Positions 44,901 through 56,900 of a DNA stretch of 64,000 nucleotides are shown in pieces. This DNA comes from Epinephelus fuscoguttatus (taxonomy: Eukaryota; Chordata; Actinopteri; Perciformes; Serranidae). Each line of letters begins with the position of its first letter. Position 1 is the first letter of the stretch. Position numbers and translations under genes: made by a program. Location: the NCBI RefSeq assembly GCF_011397635.1, contig NC_064752.1, positions 6,158,607-6,222,606 of the forward strand, written 5' to 3'. The notes beneath the pieces are model-generated. The model worked only from the letters and a program-made list of their open reading frames with translations, had not been told where the DNA came from and did no database searches.

Positions 44901-47900
44901 TGGCAAAGCCTGTGGTGCTCTTCAACCCCTGGTGTCGCGGTAGGTCAATCATCTGTCTTGTCTGTTAAAATACTCTGTTACAAGTAAAGTCCTGCATTCA
45001 AATTGACCTATGGCTAAGCCACGCCCCCCTCCACTCACTCGGACAAACAATCAATATTCAGTGACCGGCGCTATGGCAGGTGTCACAGTACACAGCATTT
45101 CGCAGGAGGCAATTGGTTATTTTTGGAGACATAACAATCAGATGTCATTGAGAAGTAACAAAAGGGCCTAAACTACGCATTGGAGGGATATATTCATCAT
45201 TTTATTGTTGAGAAGGTCGATGAAAAGCTTAAATTACAAGCCAAAATTTACAGGTCACAGTGTACGCTTGTGAACCGCATCTCGTTGCCATCGCCATCAA
45301 AGACAACAAGTTAAAGTGCCACTGAAGTTAAGGTTTTTGGCTCAGAATATGAGAAAAGGATAATGGCCTTTTTACCATCTTTACCAAGAGTGTCTCTCCG
45401 TTAGTTTGGTGCTACAGTATTTACACTGAATCATTCAGCATAACGTTTGCCAACCTTTGTTATCTCTGCCATTACAGATAAGTTAATGAAGCTAATCTCC
45501 AGAAGTTAACGTTAGCTTAACTAGAGCCCTTTGGACAACAGCTAACAATGATGTACGATCACCAAAGTACAAAACTAGAACAAAATAGGCTAATGAACTC
45601 CCAGCAAACAAGGTGACATGATGAACAACGCAGCTAGGAGCTAACATTAGGCTAACTTTAGCTAACGTTAGCTAGAGATGTTAAAGATAACTTTATATTT
45701 CTTTCCAGCAAAGTGACAATATGTTGCCTCAAACACGATGTTGACTTACCTTAGAACAGATGTAGACATCATTGTTAATCTTATTCACGGTGAGTTGATG
45801 TTGTGGTCTAACGTTACCACACAACTTTATCCAAAGGAGACACTTTTCTCGGTTGAGATGTGGTTTAAAGGGTAAAAAATACACCTCGTCGCCCAGCCTC
45901 TCAGGATACCTTGTGTCAGAGTTGCATGTACCCCATGCACACCGTTTGACCATTTTTAAACTTCAAATCTCAGAAAAAGCTCATAAAACCGAACAAAACT
46001 GACTTTCTGTAATGCATTTCAATGGACGTCCAGGCAGAGAATGTCCGAGTGTATGGGAATGGCTATACGCACTGTGATTGGCTCATCGCGTTTGAGGGCG
46101 GGGCTTAGCCATATGTCAGTTGTTACGTAGGAGTAGGCCTGCACGATTAATCGTAATAAAATCGTGATCTCGATTCATATGCATATGCAATCTAATTTTT
46201 CAATGACGGCGATTCTGCCGGCCCCGCCCGTGCTGGCAGTCAGGACATCATCTGCATGAAAACAAGCGCTCCCAACGACACAGCATTATACCACGTGATG
46301 CAGAGCACCAGCCAGCCGGCAGTTTGGAAAGCAGCGAGACGTGGGGAAACACACTGCACACTGTAGCCTCATTTTGTGCCTCATACAGACCTGCTGGTAA
46401 AGTTAACTTAGCGTTAGCAAACGTGATAAAAGACGGCAGAGAGGCGACGTTGTGCAAATAAACCAAAGATTTATTAATTCTCTGTAGCAGTAAACACATG
46501 GGCCAATAACAAATGTGTTAACTAACTATGCTAAAGCTTTACAAGCTATTCAGGGCTGCTGACGATAACATTAACATGACAAACAGCAAGGCTACGGCAA
46601 GTTAACGTACTGACACTCCTCAGACACACACACACACACCGGACAGCCTCTCAGTCCTTAGCCGCTAACGTTAGCTCATGTACAACACAGGTACCACACA
46701 GAAACTTTTACAAAGGGTCATAATGTGCTTCTAGTGACTGTCAAATCGCCAGCGAAAGATGTTTACACCACGGACACGGACGGAGAACAGCCGCCTGCTC
46801 TCATGGGACAAAGATCCCCTGAGAAGAAAGATGGATCACTCTGCTCTGCCGTCAGGAACAAAGTGGGGGGCAAAGATCCTCTCTGAGGAAGAGGGTTCAC
46901 TTTGCTGCAGGGTTCACCAAAACTTTTTTTTTTCTTTTAATAAATTGAACACACATTAAAGAACATACAAGATCCTGTAGAGAACTAATACATATATTAC
47001 AATACGATAAACATTGTCAAATTAAATGAAGGAACAGGATTTTTTAAAGGCAAATAAAATATTGAGGATTTTTGTAAAAATATACGGAGACATATAAATA
47101 GTTATATAATTACAGATATGTAGGCTATGTTAGGTGAATACTCCTGTCAAATGCATGGTGTTGAAACATTTAATTTTGACTTAATTCCAGGCCTGGAATA
47201 CCTACCTCAGAAAAATGTTGTTCAGCATTGATATTATTGTTAAAATTGTTCAAAAGCTGTAAGAAAAGACAAGAGACTAAAGCTAAAAACAGGAGTATTC
47301 CCTCTCTGCTGACCAGAGTTTATGTGCATTGTGTCTCTTGTATCAGGCACAATCATAGGTTTTGTTATGTAATGATATTTTTTTATTGTTTATTTATAAT
47401 TTTTGTTACTTTTCCTTTTGTATCAGGAAATAAGCACAATATATCTTTATGTTGAAAAAAATCATGAGAGAATCGTGATCTCAATTATAAGCCAAAAAAT
47501 GGTGATTCTCATTTTTTCCAGAATCGTGCAGCCCTACGTAGGAGTATATAAGTATAATCAGGAAGAGTATTTAAAATGCAACAAATACAACATATACCGT
47601 AATACAAAAATCCACCATAAAACAACAACTATTCAAACATAGAGGCCTCTCAAGAAAAACAAGCACATGTCTCTGTCACCACATTCTTCATGATGCCCTT
47701 AAATTCATTAGTGGATATAAGTGTTTCTTATATTAGATCTTTTTGAAGATTGTTCCATGTCTATGATGCATAGTAGGAAAATGCAGTTTTCCCCAGATCT
47801 GTTAAGACCATTAAAAAGCAACCACTTAGAGGAGCGTAGCTGGTAACTACCAGAGCCGACACACAGCAGGGTGCAGAAGTCAGCTGGAAGTTTGCCCAAT

Positions 47901-50900
47901 ATTGCTTTATAGATAAAGATATACCAGTGCTCTTGTCTACGAGTGGTCAGTGACATCCAAACCACTACATCATAAGGAATGCAGTGATGAGTAAGTGACT
48001 TTGCATTTGTAATAAAACATAGAGTTATGCATTTTCGTTTGCTTGAGCTACACACGTGAGCATAGACTTTAATGAAGACTGAGATCAGGAGCCACTGCAG
48101 TGATGGCAGTGAGGCAGGTAGATGAGACGACTAACTTCAATGTTAAGAAATGGTGCGGTCCACTTTAGGGGTGTCTGAAATCGTTTTACAAGATTCTTCC
48201 TGGCACAAATACGTGAAAAATATTGTAATATTTACGATTACAGGTAAGCAGAATTTGTACAAGTTTCGATCCCCCCAACCTGTTGTTTCGACGTCTTCTG
48301 GGGGGGCAACTGTCATAATTCGGGAGGTGGCAAAGTGGCAACTCGAGTAAAGTATAATAAATTTGTACTCAAGTGCAGTACTTGAGTAAATATACTGCTA
48401 TCTTTTACTTTTAATACGTTAAATACATTTTACTGATAATGCTGATGTTATCTTATGTGGAAGACTTTGAATGCAGGACTTTACTGAAGTAAAGTATTTG
48501 AATACTTCTTAACCGAACACTATCATCTGTCTGTCTGTCTGTCTGTCTGCATGTATTCACTCTCTGTAGACGACCAGGTGTACATGGAAAATGAGAAGGA
48601 GGTGGAGGAGTATGTGTTGAATGAACAAGGAGTCTTGTACAGAGGAAGTAAAAACTACATCATGCCTCTAGACTGGGACTTGGGACAGGTACACACACAC
48701 ACACACACACACACACAAATAAGCATACATATATATATATATATACATATATACATATATATATATATAAACATATATAAGCAACTGAATACCTAATTGT
48801 GAAATTTAACCACTACTGAATACGTAGCCTTGATTCAGTATATCATGAATCTCTAGGGTTTATTATTATATGTCATAAATAATCAATAATTGCAGTCTGA
48901 TATAAAATAAGAGCAGATGATGTCTCTTATAAAGTTTACATAATAACCCCATCTTCAGTTTAACACCACTGTGTTGCCATCAGTAACATGAACTTGCACC
49001 TCCTCACCTCTCTTCCTGTCTGCTTCTGTCCAGTTTGAGGAAGACATGGTCAAAATTTCTTTAAAGATGTTGGACGTCAGCCACAAACACTATGAGAACC
49101 CAGCTGAGGATGTTGCCTCTCGCAGCGACCCCGTCTACGTCGGCCGCGTGATCAGCGCCATGGTAGGACACAAGACAACTCCACGAACCTTTTACAGCAG
49201 CAAAGCGTTTACAGGCCGACATTTCTGACTGTTGTGTGTCAAAATCCGGCCGTTATGTGATTCAGAGTGATGCCATGTTGGGGCTGGGGATGGAGTCTGC
49301 AACAAATTAAAGTAATGAGAGTAAAAGTAGGGTTTTTATTTTGGGTTTTCTGTGCTAATTAGCAAGTATTATCGTGCTAACATGATAAACTAAGATGGTG
49401 GTGGTGGTGGAAGCACTTGGGTAACTTACTTGAGTAAACTGTAAATGGACTGCCCTTGTATAGCGCTTTTTTTAGTCTTCTGACCACTCAAAGTGCTTTT
49501 ACACTACGTCACATTCACACAGTCACACACTGGTGGCCAAGGCGACCATACATGGTGCCACCTGCTGTTCAGTGACCATCCACACATACCCACAAACCAA
49601 TGGAACAGGCATCGGGAGCAATTTGGGGTTCAGTATCTTGCACAAAGATACTTTGACATGCGACACTGTGGAGTCAAGAACTCGTCTGTGCAGGGAGGCA
49701 GGTTGGCGAAGCAGTAGGTGCTCAAACTGTGTTTTTCTCCTATGTAATTTCACACTAGCTCCTGTATGTGTGTGTGAGAGAGAGAGAAATAAAGGGGTGG
49801 TTCCTTATCAGTATATTTTTGAACGGTGGTATGAAGCCACATGACCCATCCCCACCTTCAGTGTTTCTCATGATATCCACTTCATGCCCCTCCCCCACAG
49901 CCTGTCAAATCACTAAAGGGTTAAAAGTAAAATTACTCATTATACTGAAAGGCCACATATAAAAACATTAAAAAGACTTGGCAAATGTGTCTCATGTGAC
50001 ACGGTTTTAGGGTCATTCTTTGGAGTTGTGATTTTGAGGCAAAAAAAAAGTCACATTATGAGAATGAGAGTTTCCTTGTTTTCTTCCAGATCAATTCTGA
50101 AGATGACCACGGTGTCTTGGAGGGAAACTGGGGAGGCAGTTTTGAAGGCGGGTTCTCACCCTCTCACTGGAGTGGCAGTCACCCCATCCTTAAACGCTGG
50201 TACGACAGCGACTGCAAACCGGTCAAGTACGGGCAGTGCTGGGTGTTCGCTGGTGTGATGTGCTCAGGTAACGTCTCACTCTGCAGGTCCCACACCTGGA
50301 ACATCTGTAAAGATAATTATCAACTCGAGTCATCGCAAACTTAACTGACAATTTTTGACTCAAATGTATGGACTTGTGTCTCCTCTCTGTTTTATATGAT
50401 TGTAGATTGAATGTGTTTAGGTTTGGGACTTACTGGAATGACTCAAATCTTTGTGTTTGGTTCCAGTGATGCGTCTGCTAGGTGTCCCCACCCGTACAAT
50501 CACCAATTTTGCGTCAGCCCACGACACCAATGGAAATCTGACCATCGACCGGTTTCACGCCGAAGAGGGAGTCACACCAAAACAGAGCCAGGACAGTGTT
50601 TGGTGAGACACACAGCGCTTTAATACAAGTCCATCAAAATTAAAACACGTCCCACCACATTCTGTCCTTCAGTTTCCAGTTTCCTTAAATTCAATACATT
50701 GATCTGTAATGTGACTGATTGATCACATGCACCTTATTCCTGAGGGCCATTGATATGAGAAATAAAGTTTCACGAGACATAGCGAAAAAGTATCAAATCA
50801 GAATTAGCAGAAGAGAATGACACTTAGACTGACAGGTCCGTCACTCAACGTCAGTACATGATCCCTGTCTTTCCCCGTCTGACTTCATTCTCAATCTACA

Positions 50901-53900
50901 TTAGAAAATTGCTCGTTATAAAATAAACTCAGCAACATACATTGAAATATGTATTTAGTCATTAGGGTTGAGAATGTGTTACTGATTTACCGTACGTCCA
51001 TTATATCATATAAAAAAACGAATGCCAAAAGTTATTTCTTTAACTACTACTTTATATGACTATAACTGAAGTCTGCTGCTAAATTCAGCTTCATGTTTCG
51101 CTCAGAACAGTTTTTATATCGGAAGTTAAAAAAACGTGTAAACTGCGTTGCTAATGCAGATGAGCGGAGGATTAGCTGTGAAGCATCACATTTATTCACT
51201 TTACATGGAGCTACAGTTAATACTGAATTATGTTCGTATCATTCATATTCATCAGAAATCAGAAATCCTCTTCAGAAGGAACAGATGTTAACCTTAAGCT
51301 AGCTCGGGCCATGTTAAAGTTAACGATATTTTAACGGAGTAAGGCGAGTTAATTGCTAGCGTGCTCAGTTGAAAAAGAAAAAAAAAACACAATGCTTTGA
51401 GATGGCTGTCAGAGATGGCAGAGCTATGATCACATGATCCTGTTTGAGCTTTAACAGGTGGTGTGTTCCACGTTTTATTTCCCAGTTACTCTTGGAAAGA
51501 AGAATAGAGTACGGTAAATAAACTGTTACCATTGGAAATCACTGGTTTCGGCTCAACGCTGGAAGTTGAACACATAATTACCTCCGCCAAGGAGGCTATG
51601 TTTTTGCCGGCGTTGTCTGTTTGTCTGTTTGTTTGTCTGTTTGTCTGCAAAATAACTCAAAAAGTTACAAACAAATTTTGATGAAATTTTCAGGAAAGGT
51701 GGATAATGGGACAAGGAACAGATGATAAAATTTTGGTGGTGATCAATTGAAGCAAAGTGGATAAAATAATGAAGTCTATCGTCTGACAGCCTCAGCAGCA
51801 ATTACAATTTCTAATGACACGGTGAAAATAGCACCATCTGGTGGCCGGAAAGCACGTCTTCTTTTACTTGCTAAATATTGTTGTAATTCTAAAGTTGAAA
51901 TTAATGTTCTGTGTTGGAAAAAAAGAAAGTGAAAAATACAAAAAAAAAATTATATTCTGTGTTGGTACAAAATAAAATCAAAATAAATACACCACAGTGT
52001 CTCCATGGTGAAGGCATATATAACCTAATAATGATAGTGATGCAAATAACCTAATGGTGATGCAGGCTGCAAAATCTGATGCAGAGGGGGAGGGAATATG
52101 ACCTACTTGGCGGAGGTCTGCACTCTCTGAGTGCTTCTCTAGTTCGCGCAAGGTATCATGGGGGCTAAGAATAAGGTGGATAGATTATGTGTATACAAAA
52201 CATTACAATCATAATTCAAAAATAATATTTACAAAATATCACTGCATTTAGGAAAAAAAAGGACCCATGCTGTCACACTACACAAGTCATTTTAAGCTGT
52301 TAGCTAGCTGGTTAGCAGCACACGTTACAGACGTTTTCGAATTCATTGAAAGATTCCTTTTCCGTGTCTGTGCTGATATAATATTCACATGCTGCTGAAT
52401 TATTCATTGACACGCTGTCTTGTAAATTTCCATGGGTGTGTAAAGTATCGTGCCAGACCAGTGCCACTCCTTACAGCTGAGTAAATGACAAAAATGAATA
52501 AAAACCAAATTAACAAGGGCAATCTGCCATGTTTTTAATGAGAAAGTGTTCCCAGTTTATAGAGGTTGGATCAGAGTAAAAAGGTTTCACATTAAACACA
52601 TTCTCAGGCCTATTATCATGACAGCATGTCATTACCTGCTAACTGCAGCTAGCAAAATAATCTGACCTCTGAACAATGTGATGTCTTTTGCGTTGTGGCA
52701 TTTTACCTGATTTATATCTGAACATGTGGAGGTGTTTGGGTGTGGTGACTTACCGTAAGAACTTTTGATCCACCAAGAAAGAATGTCACCATTGTCTACT
52801 GTGGTGGAGAGTTGAAGTTTCCCATGACGCTTTGAATACTTTTTTTTGGGTCTTTCCCGACACCTTAAGTGTTATATTCAGATATCAGAATAGATTTTAT
52901 TGTCATTGCACAGGAAGTACAATGAAATTTGCTGTGCCGTGCCTGAATATAAAAATAAGAAGAATAGACAGTCATAAATACACAACACATATGCGTACAC
53001 AATCATCCCAAATCAATTCCAATATTGAAGAGTTCGTCTCAACTGTACGAGAGTGATGACTCACTCAGCGCCACACATATCCACTCACATAGTGGATGTG
53101 GTTTCAGAGTTGGAGGTTTCAGAGAGCACTGAGCTGCTGCGTCTGTTAGCGCCGCCATTCTCCACCCAGAAAAACAGAAAACATCAGAAAACAATATGAC
53201 TAAATACTGTTGATATTTTAAATGTTTTATGCGTTCATGCCAGTGATAGCTGTGGCTGTGTTTTCGGGTTGTGCGTCTGTTCGTCCGTTGTATTCTTGTG
53301 AACCCATATCTCAAGAATGCCTTGAGGGGATTTTTTTCTTGGCACCATTGTCTACTAGGACTCAAAGATGAACTGATTTTAATCAGGAGAGACTGGTTCT
53401 TAGAGAATTTATTTACAGGTGCACTTAGGTATGAGAAATGTCTTTGGCGATCAGACCCCATTGTGATGTCATCTAATCCAGGGGGCAGAAACCAAACCAA
53501 CATGCTCCTCCTCTGCCCTCTTTACGCACCGCAGCCCCAAACTGCACATCATTTTTCTTTATTTAATTATCAGAGGCGCAGTGTGGGAGATGTAAATATT
53601 ATTTCAAATTAAGTTTTGGTTTAGACCTGTGGACGTGGGAAAGCAATTTGCTGTCCAACCAGGCAGCTGGTGAACCCGAATCTGGCAGAGAGTTGGAGGG
53701 AGACGGTGTGGTTTACGCCAGACTATCATACTTGTTGTTCAACTTAACGGTGGGTTATTGCCTACATCAGGCTGCCTGTATTAAGATGTTCTAATAGTGG
53801 TGTCATTTTACAACAGAGACAAACAATGCTGAGGCTCAGGGCAAACTGACAGAGACGTCTCTCTGCTGATGTAAGCAATGCACTCGTCTGCAGCAGAGAG

Positions 53901-56900
53901 CTGTGACTGGGAGGAGCCTGCTGGAGCTGTTGTGTTATTTTGTGTGTACTTGTGCATTTTTTTGCATCTAGTTTAATGTCGAACTATTTTCGTTTGACTT
54001 TTTGGATGGTTCAGATGATACGGAGTTAACTGCACCTGTTTCATTTCATTTACCTGTCTCACATTACTGATAACAGAAGAAAATAAAATGTTTTCTCACC
54101 TTCTTGAAAAGGTGGCTGAGGGAGGTTTACCATATTTGCGCATAGCCACAAACCTGTTGATATCCAAGTCTTTCATGATGTTTGAAAGTAGTTGTGTTTC
54201 TCCTTCCAACCAGAAATGTTGGCTTTTCTTTTGAGCATGCATCTCTACCCCAGCCTTGCAAACTGTTGGCTAGTTGGTTTGTATTCAACGCACAGAGCCG
54301 ACCATAAACAAGCAGGAGGCCGTGTGTTGGACCAGAATGTTCTGGTTCTTCTAAATCCAGTTTATCAGTGATGTATCTCAGTCTCACTGCACCACTGTGG
54401 CAGAATCTGAATGCTGTGTGTGTTGGACCAGAATGTTCTGGTTCTTCTAAATCCAGTTTATCAGTGATGTATCTCAGTCTCACTGCACCACTGTGGCAGA
54501 ATCTGAATGCTGTTTTGTGTTTAAGGAACTTCCACGTGTGGGCGGAGTCGTACATGAAGCGCCCTGACCTGTCAGAAACAGGCAAATATGACGGCTGGCA
54601 AGTTCTGGATCCAACACCGCAGGAGATGAGCGATAGTACGGACTCCTTTGTTTATCTCCATAAACTTTAAATGTGATGCACTTTCTTCCCTGCTCTGATG
54701 ACCTTATTTCTCGCCCTGATTTTACACGCTGACCTGTTTCTACTCTGAGAATTTATCAACAGTGTCACTCGTAAGTCCAATGCTTTGATGCAGATGATGA
54801 TGACCAGGGAATGAGAACGGGCTGGAAAGCCCCTTTAAAGAAGTATTTCACTGCTGGAAAGAGTCTTTTCATAACGCAGAAAAATGCTTATTAGTTGTAG
54901 ACATGTCTCTGTCTCTTATGCAGCATGTGAAGAAAATTACAAGCACGGCTGCTCTCCGCTTTCAATGTCAGATGGTCCACCACATTTTCGTCACGTCTTG
55001 TCTCATCGACGAAAAAAAAAATCGATTTTGTCTTACTTTGTATTATCAAGATCTATTTTTAGCTCTTCATCGTTGTGTTTTCATCATGGAGAAAAAGGTA
55101 ATTGACGAAAAATTATCACCATAGTTATCGGGGGGGGGGGTTCAGGTTGAGTTTCTCTGGGCGGGGAGCAGGAAGACGAAGGCGCTGGTTAGATGGAGGG
55201 AAGTTTACCATAGCTCATTTACACATACTACCCACAGTTATGACACAAAGCTGGTTGAAAATCTGCAAAGTATCCTTTTAAAGTTATCATCTGTAGAAGT
55301 TCTCTTTGACTGCAGGAGATTATGGTTGCATATGCGAGTTTCTTTTTGTATCAAAAGGAAACTCTATCCAAGAGGAGTCTTAAGTTCAGGACTGACGAAG
55401 CCTCTTGGGTAAGAGGTGAAACGTTTTCCAGTTGCCGACGATACAGCAATTAGGACCATCACGTGGCAGCAAAGTGAGGAATTCAGATCAGACAGTGGTT
55501 TTCTGTGGTGGGAAAAAAATCTACTTTAAGTTGAGCAGTTTGTTACAGCATTTCATGATTTAATTGTCTCTTCTCCTGTAGATGTTTACTGCTGCGGTCC
55601 AGCCTCGGTCAAAGCCATCCGGGAAGGACAAGTAGACCTCATATATGACTGCCCTTTTGTCTTTGCTGAGGTCAATGCTGACGTTGTTCATTGGCTGGTC
55701 AGTGAGCAGAGCTTGAGTCTAACCTCATCAACATATACATTTAATCAAGGGCTGCAGCAAAAGCTAATTTGATTGCAGATTTTGTGTGATGCATTGTTTC
55801 TTTTTGTTGTTTCTTTTGTTTGTCCTGTCAGGTCAAAGAAGATGGCTCACAAACAAAGATCGAGTCTTTCCCTGGGAGAGTTGGTATCAATACCTCCACC
55901 AAGGCTGTCGGCTCCAAAAAGAGGGTGGACGTCACCGACACCTACAAACCAAAAGAGGGTGGGTTCACCTAACAAACAGATCATACACACAAACTACTGA
56001 ACTACAGTAGTGGCTCTGGAAATTGACCGAATTTCTTCATTTATAGGGTCAGATAAGGAGAGGGCTGTCTTTAAGTATGCCGTCAACATCACCAAAGACT
56101 ACTCTGCAACTGATGGCGATGAAGAGGTGGAGGAGAACAACAGCGCTGAAGAGGGGGAGGACAGCGTCGAGACAGAGGAGGGTGCTGAGGGTGAAGTGGT
56201 GGAGGAGTCAGATGATGAGAATGAGGAAGCTCCACCTCCAGCTCCAGTTCCACCAGTGGTCATGACGTTTAAAGAGGTGCGTCACAGAAAGCAAAGTCCC
56301 TGAGTTTCCCTTTAGTGCAGTTGATCAGGGTGTTTTTTATCTTATTTTTAGTCTCAATTTTGTTTCTCAATGTTTTTTTCTCTGGTTAGGTTTAGGCACA
56401 AAAACCATTTGGTTATGATTAGGAAAAGATCACATTTTGGGGGTCCGATCCCTGCTGGAAATGCAGCGATGTCTCAGTAAAAACCAACCGCTATCTGTGG
56501 CACTACCCCGGGAGGAACACAGGGACAAAAAACAACTTTGTTTGGTGGCTAAGAAGTTGCTGGAAACACAGCAATAACCCGCTAAATCACAACCGGTTTT
56601 GTTGTTTGTGAGTCACAAACAGTGGTCTGCAGCTTGGCAGTCTTCTCACCTAGGTGATACGCCATCCACCCTCTCCTCCACCTCCAGATTACAGTGTCAG
56701 CTCATAAACTACATCAGTTTAGAGATGTTGATATGATACGTATGAAATGTGCACATGTGATGAATCTGTGGTTTGAAGAAACATACGCTGCCAACATTTT
56801 CTTCCAGTGATGTGGCTGGTGATGTAGCACTGAGCAACGGCTAAATGTTAACAGACAACAGCGTGCAGAGTTAAGGGGGATTTAAACTTGTGTGGCAGAC

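Noticed and set aside
53039-53503. 154-residue minus-strand frame in transglutaminase intron 7
   Set aside because: No domain or conservation cue is seen, and overlapping frames on the other strand are equally open.
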